From Eubacterium maltosivorans (GTDB lineage: Bacteria > Bacillota > Clostridia > Eubacteriales > Eubacteriaceae), in contig NZ_CP029487.1 in assembly GCF_002441855.2 (NCBI RefSeq), positions 3,100,001 to 3,164,000 on the forward strand: a DNA stretch of 64,000 bases, read 5' to 3'. Numbering within the stretch: the first letter of the stretch is position 1; the number at the start of each line of letters is the position of its first letter. The position numbers were made by a program, and so were the translations under genes. Positions 24,312 through 32,263 of the stretch are shown one piece after another. The notes below the pieces were generated by a model. That model searched no databases. It was not told where the DNA came from and saw only the letters and a list, made by a program, of their open reading frames with translations.

Positions 24312-25703
24312 ATGAAAAAAAGACAGCTTTTGGGCTTGATCGTGAGTGTTGTTCTTTTAGCGGCCGTTTTCGTTTTGCCAGCTCCTCAGGGGCTTACCAG
24401 CGAAGGCTTTACCACCATTGGTATCCTGCTGGCGTTTCTGATGCTTTTGGTGACAGAGGCCCTTCCCATTGGTGTTATCTGTATTTTCTGTATCGCACTA
24501 CTGCCCACACTGGGCGCGGCAGACAGTCTGAAAACCGCGCTCAGCGGTTATACCACGCCGATTCTATACTTTGTGCTGGTGTCCTTTGGCATCTCTGAGG
24601 CCGTGGCTAAGGTGCCGCTGTCTCGCCGGATACTCATTGGGCTCATGCGGGTCTTTGGCAAAAATGTCAAGACCATCCTGCTGGCCATTATGATCTGTGC
24701 GGCGGCCATATCGTCGCTGGTTTCCAATGTGCCCACAACTGCCATTTTCATGGGGATCGGTCTGGGCTTTCTGGAAATCTTTGAATCGGAGGCAGAGCGG
24801 AAACGCACTGGAAAGGCCATTATGATCGCCATCCCGGTGTCCAGTATGATCGGCGGCATCATGACGCCTGCGGGCACTTCTTTAAATCTGCTGACCATGG
24901 ATCTGTTAGACCAGCTGGCAGGCATGAACATCACCTTTGTGCAGTGGATGTTTGTGGGGATTCCTATCGCCGTTGTTCTGCTGCCCATCGCCTGGTTCGC
25001 CATTATCAAGGTTTACAAGCCCGCGGAGGTGGGGCAGGAGAAAATTCAGAAGTACCTCGAGACCATCGCGGTGCCGGATAAAATCGAGAAAAAGGAGGCG
25101 CTGGTCATGATCATCACACTGGGTATGCTGGCTTTCTGGATTGCCAGCTCCTGGCTCCCGTTTCTGGATGTGACCATCATTGCCCTTTTGGGCTTTGTCT
25201 GCTACTTTCTGCCAGGCGTCGAGGTGCTGACCTGGAAAGAATTTGTGAAAAGCGTGAGCTGGGAGGCCTTTTTCCTGGTGGGGACAGTGCTCTGCATTGC
25301 CAACTGTATTGTGGACAACGGCGTGAGTGCCTGGTTTATCGATACTGTGCTGCCCGCCACCCTGAGCCTGCCTGCCGCAGGCGTGGTGTTTATCGTGAGC
25401 GTCATTGTATTTCTGATGCTGTTAGTCATACCGGTGGCCCCGGCGCTCATCGCGGTCCTTGCGCCAGCGATGGTCAGCTTTGCGGACACAACGGGGGTGA
25501 ACGTCATGATTCTGCTGGTGGCGATGGGAATCTGCGCCAGCAACTGCTACCTGTTCCCACTGGACACGGTGCCGCTCATCACCTATTCCACCAAATATTA
25601 CACCATGATGGACATGCCGAAATCCACGGCCTTTATCCAGATGGCACTGGCGGGTCTGGTGGCGCTGTGGGTACCGATTGCCGGCAGTCTTATGGGCTGG
25701 TAG
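24312..25703 (+). CDS. SLC13/DASS-type anion permease
   Basis: A 463-residue membrane protein with about twelve helices. LLVTEALPIGVICIFCIALLP is the N-terminal family block, and SNVPTTAIFMGIGLG and SMIGGIMTPAGTSLNL are the two SNT/TPxG-type hairpin motifs that bind sodium and a carboxylate; a second set (SNCYLFPLDTVPLITYST) occurs near the C-terminus. It likely imports a dicarboxylate or related anion. The ATG at 24312 is chosen because ATGAGGAAT supplies its ribosome site. It has its own terminator. Confidence 0.82.
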   Translation: MKKRQLLGLIVSVVLLAAVFVLPAPQGLTSEGFTTIGILLAFLMLLVTEALPIGVICIFCIALLPTLGAADSLKTALSGYTTPILYFVLVSFGISEAVAKVPLSRRILIGLMRVFGKNVKTILLAIMICAAAISSLVSNVPTTAIFMGIGLGFLEIFESEAERKRTGKAIMIAIPVSSMIGGIMTPAGTSLNLLTMDLLDQLAGMNITFVQWMFVGIPIAVVLLPIAWFAIIKVYKPAEVGQEKIQKYLETIAVPDKIEKKEALVMIITLGMLAFWIASSWLPFLDVTIIALLGFVCYFLPGVEVLTWKEFVKSVSWEAFFLVGTVLCIANCIVDNGVSAWFIDTVLPATLSLPAAGVVFIVSVIVFLMLLVIPVAPALIAVLAPAMVSFADTTGVNVMILLVAMGICASNCYLFPLDTVPLITYSTKYYTMMDMPKSTAFIQMALAGLVALWVPIAGSLMGW

Positions 25704-25726
25704 GGCTGGCTGTTTTAGTCCTTTTT

Positions 25727-25761
25727 AGAAGCTGAAATCTTTTGATTTTGGCTTCTTTTTT
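25727..25761 (+). terminator. Terminator after the SLC13 permease gene
   Basis: AGAAGC..GAAATC pairs with GATTT..GCTTCT around TTTT, followed by a T-run. Confidence 0.8.
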
Positions 25762-25785
25762 ATGTTTTGGACAGAAAAGATAATA

Positions 25786-26006
25786 TTATAAAATTACAAT
25801 GAATTATAAAATTTGAGAAAATCAATAAGTCAGAACTCAACCGTAAAATAACTTTAAATCCCTTTGAAATAGCCAAAAAATTAAGAAGATTTTAAAAATC
25901 CAAAGGATAAAAATTATAAAAGTTTTATAAAATACAAAATTATGGTTGACAAACCAGGTGATAGCGAATACAATAATATTGTAAATTTCATGAGGTTTAT
26001 AAAATT
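25786..26006 (+). promoter_or_regulatory. MFS-gene control region with TTATAAAATT repeats
   Basis: The 329-bp gap before the MFS gene has no ORF. It holds TTGACA (25946) and TACAAT (25969) with a 17-bp spacer. TTATAAAATT or a near match occurs at 25786, 25804, 25925 and 25997, and a palindrome, TTATAAAA-g-TTTTATAA, at 25914. These are candidate operator sites for the TetR protein encoded at 27270. Confidence 0.55.
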
Positions 26007-26032
26007 TGATTGTGAAAAATTTGGAGGGGAAA

Positions 26033-27235
26033 ATGGAAAAAGCAGCAAAAGAAAGCTCTGGTTTTCGTTGGTTTATGTTATTTATTTTGTTGGCCAGCTT
26101 TACCGTCACCTTTATGACGCGGTTTATCTGGTCGCCGCTCATTCCTACCATGAGTAAGGAATTTGGCCTGTCCGCCACCGAGGCTGGGGCTTATATGTCG
26201 GCCTTTTATACCGGATATCTGATTACACAGATTCCGGGCGGCATGCTGGCAGACCGTTTTGGCGTCAAGTTTGTCATGTCCATCTCGCTTTTGATCGGCG
26301 GCGTGGCAACCTTCTTCTTGTCCATGATGACAAGCTATGAGATGGGCTTTGCCCTGAGAGTGGCGACAGGTCTGGGCGCTGGCTGTATCATGGCCTGCTG
26401 TGGAAAGATGATCAGCAAATACTTCAAGCCAAACGAAAGAAGTATGGCTTTTGGGATTTTACTTGTCGGCCCGACTGCCGGACTGCTTTTAAGCAATTAC
26501 CTTGGACCTGTTCTGCTGAGCAGCATGGGCTGGCAGGGTGCTTTCAGAGTAATCGGCATTATCGCCATGATTATTGCAGTTTTAGTTTTTGTTCTTGTTA
26601 AAAGCGAAAAGGTGGATAAAAGCCAGATTGCGAAGGTCGGCTTTTTCTCAAGCCTGGGCGATGTTCTGAAAAATAAAGGTGTCGTGCTCGTGGGGCTGGC
26701 AGGCTTTGGCCTGATGTGGGTTTCCCTTGGCACGGCGACCTGGGCAAACGCTTATATGGGCTCTCTCGGCATTGAAAGCTCTGTGGCCGGACAGGTTATG
26801 ATGCTTTACAGCGCCGGCGGTATTATCGCTTCAGTAATTTCTGGCTTTATTGTTGATAAATTCCATCTGGACCGCCGTAAGTTTATTATGGGCTGTTATC
26901 TGGTTCTGGTGGTGATCACTGTTATTTTTGGCATGCAGACCAGCGTGGGCGCCCTGATGCTGACCGGCTTTTTGTTTGGCTTTTTCTCTTATACGGCCAA
27001 CCCGCATCTCAATGCCATTGTCATTGACTACTCCGGCGCGGCCTTCTCGGCAACGGCCACAGGCTTTACCAATGTCATGTTCCAGCTGGCGTCTCTCATC
27101 GGCCCGCTGGTATTCGGGTTTATGTCTGACAGCACCGGCAGCTTTTCTTCTGTCTGGATCGCCATGGCGGCAGGCCCGCTTCTGGGGATTCTGGTTCTGC
27201 TGGCAGCCAAAAACGCTAAGAAGGCTGAGGAATAA
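26033..27235 (+). CDS. Major facilitator superfamily transporter
   Basis: A 400-residue protein with twelve predicted helices. FMTRFIWSPLIPTMSKEFGLS begins helix 1, and YLITQIPGGMLADRFGVKFVM is the loop 2-3 signature of MFS proteins. The C-half (SGFIVDKFHLDRRKF) repeats it. It resembles anion:cation or nitrate/oxalate-type carriers, but no substrate is assigned. The ATG at 26033 follows GGAGGGG; the frame is open 27 bp further without a site. Its neighbours are a convergent TetR gene and URO-D cassette 3. Confidence 0.85.
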   Translation: MEKAAKESSGFRWFMLFILLASFTVTFMTRFIWSPLIPTMSKEFGLSATEAGAYMSAFYTGYLITQIPGGMLADRFGVKFVMSISLLIGGVATFFLSMMTSYEMGFALRVATGLGAGCIMACCGKMISKYFKPNERSMAFGILLVGPTAGLLLSNYLGPVLLSSMGWQGAFRVIGIIAMIIAVLVFVLVKSEKVDKSQIAKVGFFSSLGDVLKNKGVVLVGLAGFGLMWVSLGTATWANAYMGSLGIESSVAGQVMMLYSAGGIIASVISGFIVDKFHLDRRKFIMGCYLVLVVITVIFGMQTSVGALMLTGFLFGFFSYTANPHLNAIVIDYSGAAFSATATGFTNVMFQLASLIGPLVFGFMSDSTGSFSSVWIAMAAGPLLGILVLLAAKNAKKAEE

Positions 27236-27260
27236 AAAAAGCCCGGCGGCTGCGGGCTTC
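27235..27260. terminator. Bidirectional terminator MFS/TetR
   Basis: GCCCG and CGGGC arms enclose GCGGCTG. Read on the minus strand it ends in seven T and terminates the TetR gene well; on the plus strand it is weaker. Confidence 0.7.
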
Positions 27261-27269
27261 GTCTCTCCT

Positions 27270-27917
27270 TTACACAAGGAAGCGAATATCGTCGTGATAA
27301 ATGGTTTTGGCAGTGTTGATGCCTTTGTAAAGCATGGTAGTAATGGTATTCTGGTCGATGCCCAGAAGCCTGGGAAGGATACCGTTAATGAGAAAAATCA
27401 CATCGTCGGTGGTGTCGGCCAGAGGCTTTTCAAAGAAATTCAGAAAGTATTCCCGCCGGGCGCCAAAGTCGAGGTAGAGGAGATTTTGGAAATCATGGTC
27501 AGAGATCACGACATTGAAGTCCTCCACATAGCGGCGGTAAGTCTGGGTAGCGGTCTTATTCATGATCCGGTAGTTTGAGGTTTTCTTGAGGTTTTCATAG
27601 TAAAACCGGCGGTTGTTTTCATCGCTGAGGATAATCTCATAATAAATCCAGGACAGAATGGCGTGGCGCAGGATGGAATTGTCCAGGCCGTCCTTCATCG
27701 CTTCGGTGATACGGAGGCTGATCTGGGTGAAAAACTCAGAGTAAATGTGCTGAACAATCTTATCTTTGGTTTTAAAATAATAGGTAAAAAGACCGATGGG
27801 AACCTCAGCCGTGTCGGCGATTTCCTTGATTTTGGTCTTTTCGTAGCCTTTGTCATAAAATAACTGCTTGGCAGTTTGATAGATCATGTTACGGGTTTGA
27901 ACCCCTTTTTCGTACAT
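27270..27917 (-). CDS. TetR family regulator 3, probable repressor of URO-D cassette 3
   Basis: A 215-residue TetR protein (TRNMIYQTAKQLFYDKGYEKTKIKEIADTAEVPIGLFTYYFKTKDKI). Its ligand domain carries YLDFGARREYFLNF, the D-x-G-x-RRE motif shared with the TetR proteins at 18169 and 18943. The start at 27917 follows AAAGGAG; the frame extends to 27977 without a site. It lies between the MFS gene and the divergent third URO-D gene and probably controls one or both. Confidence 0.85.
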   Translation of the reverse strand: MYEKGVQTRNMIYQTAKQLFYDKGYEKTKIKEIADTAEVPIGLFTYYFKTKDKIVQHIYSEFFTQISLRITEAMKDGLDNSILRHAILSWIYYEIILSDENNRRFYYENLKKTSNYRIMNKTATQTYRRYVEDFNVVISDHDFQNLLYLDFGARREYFLNFFEKPLADTTDDVIFLINGILPRLLGIDQNTITTMLYKGINTAKTIYHDDIRFLV

Positions 27918-28059
27918 AAAGCGGCTCCTTTTCATAAACTGTCTCATTAGAATATCATATTTCCTGGGAAAGGACAAGCTTTATGTCTGCGAATGAATTT
28001 AAACAGGATGACAATTTTGGAAAAAAATAATTATAATTTTAAACATTAAGAGGTGTAAA

Positions 28060-29205
28060 ATGAGTAAATATCAGGAAAGTTTAGAAAGATGCCAGAAGGC
28101 AGTCAATCTTGAACAACCGGACCGCATTCCGGTTATCTGTAAGGTCGATCCGACCTTTGCCATCGAGTATGCAGGCTTTGATATGAAAGAAGCCCTTTGG
28201 AATGTGGACCGTATCGCCGAGGCCTACTCAAAGGTTTATGAGGACTTCTATTTTGACGGCGGCGGCTATATGGGCCGTTTCCCGCTTTTCTACAAAGTTA
28301 TGCAGTCTAAATCGTTTGTGCCCAACGACAGCAACGGCTACGTGCAGCATCCAGAGGTATCCGGCTTAAACGCTGACGAATACGATGAGTATATCGCAGA
28401 CCCCTACAAGACCATTGTCAACAAGGTAGTGCCGCGTTTATACCCGGCCCTGGCGGCAGAGGGGATGGAAGGCGGCCTGAACTGGGCAAGAGCCATCAAT
28501 GCCAATAACCGTATCATGGGCAAGATTGTGGCAGGCAACAACCTGGTGGCAGAAAAATATGGGGTTCCAAACCTGCGCCGCGGCATCACCGAAGCCCCCT
28601 TTGACTTTGTGGCAGATCAGCTGCGCGGCTTCAGCGGCGCGTCTATGGATATCCGCCGTCATTCCGAACAGATCCGCCAGGCGGCAGAGGTTTCCACACC
28701 GCTTATGGCCAAACTGGCCCGTCTGAGCAACCCTACACCAGGCGGCAGCGCATCTGTTTTTATGCCGCTGCACATGCCCTCCTACATGCGCACCAAGGAC
28801 TTTGAAAAGCTATACTGGCCAAGCTTTAAGGCACTTATCGACGAGCTGGTGGGCGAAGGCTACACCATTCAGGTGTTCTTTGAAAAAAACTGGACCCGCT
28901 ATTACGAGTTCCTTCAGGAGCTGCCAAAGGGTGTTATCGGCTATTTTGAAGAGGATGATCTGGGCGTGGTCAAGGAAAAGCTGGGCAAAAAGATGTGTAT
29001 CATGGGCAATATGCCGCTCAGCATTCTGAGAACCGGCACCGTGCAGCAGTGTATCGACACTGCCAAAGAAATCATCGACAAGGCAGCGCCGAACGGCGGC
29101 TACCTCTTTACCACGGATAAATCGCTGCTCACCGTCAAGGACGTGAAGGCGGAAAATTTCCGCGCGGTCAACGAGTTTGTGCACGAATACGGCATTTACA
29201 AATAG
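28060..29205 (+). CDS. URO-D family methyltransferase-like protein, paralog 3
   Basis: A 381-residue paralog of the proteins at 19865 and 21421: AIEYAGFDM, VQHPEVS, IADPYKT, EAPFDFVADQLRGF, MPLHMPSYM and APNGGYLF. The metal-site region reads FFEKNW with a second Glu 22 residues later; no HxC. Paralog 3 is closer to paralog 1 than to 2 in that region (both continue TRYY). The start follows AAGAGGTG. A 48-residue protein gene follows 10 bp after. Substrate unknown; a role in methyl transfer is inferred from the superfamily only. Confidence 0.8.
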   Translation: MSKYQESLERCQKAVNLEQPDRIPVICKVDPTFAIEYAGFDMKEALWNVDRIAEAYSKVYEDFYFDGGGYMGRFPLFYKVMQSKSFVPNDSNGYVQHPEVSGLNADEYDEYIADPYKTIVNKVVPRLYPALAAEGMEGGLNWARAINANNRIMGKIVAGNNLVAEKYGVPNLRRGITEAPFDFVADQLRGFSGASMDIRRHSEQIRQAAEVSTPLMAKLARLSNPTPGGSASVFMPLHMPSYMRTKDFEKLYWPSFKALIDELVGEGYTIQVFFEKNWTRYYEFLQELPKGVIGYFEEDDLGVVKEKLGKKMCIMGNMPLSILRTGTVQQCIDTAKEIIDKAAPNGGYLFTTDKSLLTVKDVKAENFRAVNEFVHEYGIYK

Positions 29206-29215
29206 GAGGAAAATC

Positions 29216-29362
29216 ATGGAAATCAAATCAGAAGCAATTAAATCCTGGGAAAGCCAGGTAGAAAAGGGCATTGAAAAAGAAGAAAACACAGAGATCATGC
29301 AGTCCTTCTGGGATGAAAATGAGGATTCTGTTTTTCAGTTTGTTATGAGTTTAATGGTGTAG
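29216..29362 (+). CDS. Small URO-D-associated protein 3
   Basis: A 48-residue acidic protein (many Glu, few aromatic residues before the tail) starting 10 bp after the URO-D stop, with TAGGAGGA as ribosome site. It ends FWDENEDSVFQFVMSLMV, which aligns position by position with the end of the protein at 21015 (W-E/D, then S/E, D/N, E, and FVxxL). A strong terminator follows 13 bp later, so cassette 3 is just two genes. Confidence 0.75.
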   Translation: MEIKSEAIKSWESQVEKGIEKEENTEIMQSFWDENEDSVFQFVMSLMV

Positions 29363-29374
29363 AAACTATTTAAA

Positions 29375-29409
29375 AACGGTACGGTCTGTTTCGGACCGTA
29401 CCGTTTTTT
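29375..29409 (+). terminator. Terminator of URO-D cassette 3
   Basis: AACGGTACGGTC pairs exactly with GACCGTACCGTT, followed by T6. Confidence 0.92.
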
Positions 29410-29442
29410 CTGCGCTTTATGGCACAGAGAATGTAGAAAAAA

Positions 29443-29463
29443 ACTTATCCGCATTGTTTGTAT
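29443..29463. repeat. Half copy of the palindromic terminator family
   Basis: CTTATCCGCATTGTTTGTATC matches the right arm of copy 4 with few changes. The left arm is not recognisable. Confidence 0.45.
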
Positions 29464-29475
29464 CTCAGGGCAGGC

Positions 29476-30945
29476 TTATTCATCTTTCATATGTTCTTCG
29501 ATGTAGGCAACAATTTCGTTTTTGCCGATGCGGTTAACGCCGCTGTGCTCAATGTCAAAGCCTGGGTCGATTTCGTAGCCCAGCTCTTTCGACATGACTT
29601 CAGCGACGCGCGGACGGCAGAAGGTGCCCTGGCACCAGCCCATACCCGCGCGGGTGCGGCGTTTGATGCCGTCGATGGTGGTGACGGGGATACCGCGGTG
29701 CATGGCGTCCAGAATCGTGGCCTCGGTGACCTGCTCGCAGCGGCAGACCATGCGCTCAGGATCACCCAGCGGCAGATCTAAAAGCGGCAGGATTTCCTTC
29801 ATTGGTTTTAATGCCTTCTTAGTGATGATGGGATCGCGGTGCGGGTTAAAGCCCGGGTCCTCCCGAAGATCGAGACCAGCGTCTCTCAGAATTCCAGCGA
29901 CCATCTGGGCGATGGCCGGTGAAGAGGTAATACCTGGCGACTGAATGCCCGCAACGTTGATGAAATGAGGCACACGACTTTCCTCAACGATAAAGTCATC
30001 GGTGGTGCTGACTGCCCGCACACCTGTAAAGCTGCGGATAAACTGCTTGATATTCAGCTTGTCTGTGGTCAGGGTCGCTTCCTTAAAAATCTTCAGAAGG
30101 CGTTCGGCGTGGGTGTCGCGGTCGACGCTTTCGTCATTGACAGCGTCCGGCCCGATGAGCAGGTTGCCATGGTAGGTTGGTGTGACGAGAATACCCTTGC
30201 CCATTTTGGTCGGCATCTGGAACAGCACCTGGTTGATGGCGGAGCCGGAGCCGCGCACCATGAGCAGATACTCGCCGGAGCGCGGGAGAATCTGAAAATC
30301 GTCCACGCCCACCATAGCGGAGATTTTATCTGAGTACAGCCCGGCAGCGTTGACCACGTAGCGGGTATCAAAAACCTGGTCCTCGCCGGCAATGACGTCA
30401 AAGCCGTTTTCGGTCCGTTCGATGGCTTTTACCGGCGTTTCAAGGTAGAGCTCCACGCCGTTGGCCACTGCGTTTTCGGCCAGAGCGATGGCCATTTCGT
30501 AGGGTGAGCAGACGCCGGCGCCTTTGCAGTACAGCGCGTATTTGACCTCAGGGTTCACATTCGGTTCGATTTCCATTATGGCGTCGTGGTCCAGAATTTC
30601 GAGATCCGGAAGCCCATTGAGGCGTCCGTTTTCAAGCAGGTCCTCCAGACCTTTTTTCTGTTCCTCCTCAAATGCAAGAACCAGCGAACCAATGGGCGCA
30701 AAACCAAAATTCAGCTCCTCGTTCAGCTTCTCAAACTGCCTGCGGCCCTGATAGCACACGCGGCCCTTGAGCTTGGCGTGGGCTTCGGCGTAGCCGCCGT
30801 GGACAATGGCAGAGTTTGCCTTTGTGGAACCCATAGACACATCGTTTTCCTTTTCAAGCAGGGCGATTTTGAGATCATATCGGGAGAGCTCACGGGCAAT
30901 GCTCGTACCGATGATTCCAGCGCCGATTATTACAACATCGTACAT
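29476..30945 (-). CDS. FAD-dependent oxidoreductase with BFD-like Fe-S domain (GlpA-like)
   Basis: A 489-residue protein. DVVIIGAGIIGTSIAREL is the FAD-binding Rossmann start; NSAIVHGGY and YVVNAAGLYSD are blocks of the DAO/GlpA/LhgO family. The last 90 residues hold CRCEQVTE and WCQGTFCRP, a C-x-C..C-x4-C set for a [2Fe-2S] cluster (BFD-like). Such proteins oxidise glycerol 3-phosphate or a hydroxy acid and pass electrons through partners, often GlpB/GlpC-like or a second flavoprotein, none of which is adjacent here. Single gene with TAGGAGG site. Confidence 0.85.
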   Translation of the reverse strand: MYDVVIIGAGIIGTSIARELSRYDLKIALLEKENDVSMGSTKANSAIVHGGYAEAHAKLKGRVCYQGRRQFEKLNEELNFGFAPIGSLVLAFEEEQKKGLEDLLENGRLNGLPDLEILDHDAIMEIEPNVNPEVKYALYCKGAGVCSPYEMAIALAENAVANGVELYLETPVKAIERTENGFDVIAGEDQVFDTRYVVNAAGLYSDKISAMVGVDDFQILPRSGEYLLMVRGSGSAINQVLFQMPTKMGKGILVTPTYHGNLLIGPDAVNDESVDRDTHAERLLKIFKEATLTTDKLNIKQFIRSFTGVRAVSTTDDFIVEESRVPHFINVAGIQSPGITSSPAIAQMVAGILRDAGLDLREDPGFNPHRDPIITKKALKPMKEILPLLDLPLGDPERMVCRCEQVTEATILDAMHRGIPVTTIDGIKRRTRAGMGWCQGTFCRPRVAEVMSKELGYEIDPGFDIEHSGVNRIGKNEIVAYIEEHMKDE

Positions 30946-31048
30946 TTATATTACCTCCTAGATTCGTTACCTTAATATATATCCTTATTTTATAACGAAA
31001 AACAGAAAAGATAAATGCAAATTTTTGCTAAATGCGAATTATTTTAAT

Positions 31049-32086
31049 TTACACGAACTCGAAAAACCGCTCAGCGCGCATGTAGTCAGCCGGATCGGTT
31101 TCTTTCTGGTTATAAGCAAAATAAAGCTTGGTGACCGCGGCCTCAAAAGAGATATTTTCCAGAGGGATGCCGCCCTGGCTAATGAGGTCATGGCCGGTGG
31201 CGTAGAGGTCTCCCTGCGCGTTCTTAAAGGAGATCAGATAATGGTCGGACTTCGGATGGCTGGCGATAAAACCCGCAAGAGAAGCGCCGTCGGGGCCTTG
31301 GGCGTTGCCGGTGGCCGAGTGGTAGAGCGCGTGAAGAACCGCGGCCGGCGGTGTGCCACCCAGATCAATGTAGCGGTAGTCCATGCCCGGATAAGCGCGG
31401 AGCGCCAGCACCTTCTGGTTGAACACTGGCGTGGCGGCCCAGCCGGTGTGGTGTGGTCGGTTCTTTAAAGCGTCCATGGACGGGCTCAGCCGCGCGTTTC
31501 CATGAGAAAGGCAGTGCCGGTCATTGATGGCGAAGGGGCGTCCGCCAAAGCTTAGGAAATTGTCGTTGATCCAGTCCGCCTCCAGAAGCCGCGTCCCCAG
31601 ATGAATCTGCGTTTTGCCGTCTTTATTCTCATAGACGGTAAAAATGCCTGGCAGGCCGGTGTTCAGGATAAAATCCACCGCGCCGCTGAAATTGGGCAGT
31701 GCGTTGCTCTCGGGATGACCCAGCGGATGGTTTGAGCAGACTAGCACAATGGGAATGGGTGTGGTATTAAAAAAATAGCTTAAAGCCGCCGCTGTGTAGG
31801 GCAGGGTATCGGAGCCGTGTGTCACGATAATGCCCTTGTAACGGTCAAAATCGACGGTTTTAAGGGCGTTGATGATCTGGGACCAGTGGGCGGGCACCAG
31901 GTTTTCGCTCAGAATGGTAAAGGGGCGGCTGACCTCGAAATCGACCAGCCGGGACGCATTTTTCAGATAGGTCTGGATCAGAGCGTCACCCTTTTCGGGG
32001 TCTATGTCAATACAGCCGTCATGAATGGCGCTGCCGATAGTGCCGCCGGTTTGCAGCAGAAAAATATTTTGGATGATGGGATACAT
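31049..32086 (-). CDS. L-asparaginase-like amidohydrolase
   Basis: A 345-residue protein of the type I/II asparaginase family. The first catalytic Thr is in FLLQTGGTIGS and the second set is in VTHGSDTLPYTAAALSYF, which matches the family HGTDTM block with Ser for Thr and Leu for Met. No signal peptide, so it is cytoplasmic. It should deaminate Asn or a related amide; the altered second block leaves room for another substrate. The ATG at 32086 follows GAGGAG; one codon pair upstream is a weaker alternative. Confidence 0.82.
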   Translation of the reverse strand: MYPIIQNIFLLQTGGTIGSAIHDGCIDIDPEKGDALIQTYLKNASRLVDFEVSRPFTILSENLVPAHWSQIINALKTVDFDRYKGIIVTHGSDTLPYTAAALSYFFNTTPIPIVLVCSNHPLGHPESNALPNFSGAVDFILNTGLPGIFTVYENKDGKTQIHLGTRLLEADWINDNFLSFGGRPFAINDRHCLSHGNARLSPSMDALKNRPHHTGWAATPVFNQKVLALRAYPGMDYRYIDLGGTPPAAVLHALYHSATGNAQGPDGASLAGFIASHPKSDHYLISFKNAQGDLYATGHDLISQGGIPLENISFEAAVTKLYFAYNQKETDPADYMRAERFFEFV

Positions 32087-32263
32087 AAGCACTCCTCGAT
32101 TTTCATTTTGTTTTAGATTATTTTAACATAGAAAAGAGCCGGAGGCCACTGTAAAACCAGAGCTGGCCGCGCCGAAAGAACGTGAAATGGGAGAGACTTC
32201 CAGGCAAATATTTGTTATAATGGGTTCATCACAGACAGGTTTTAAGACAGGAAGGAAATTTCG

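Noticed and set aside
19865-29362. A complete corrinoid-dependent O-demethylase system
   Set aside because: No corrinoid-binding protein, methyltransferase II or activating ATPase gene is found with the URO-D genes, so only the URO-D-like part can be claimed.
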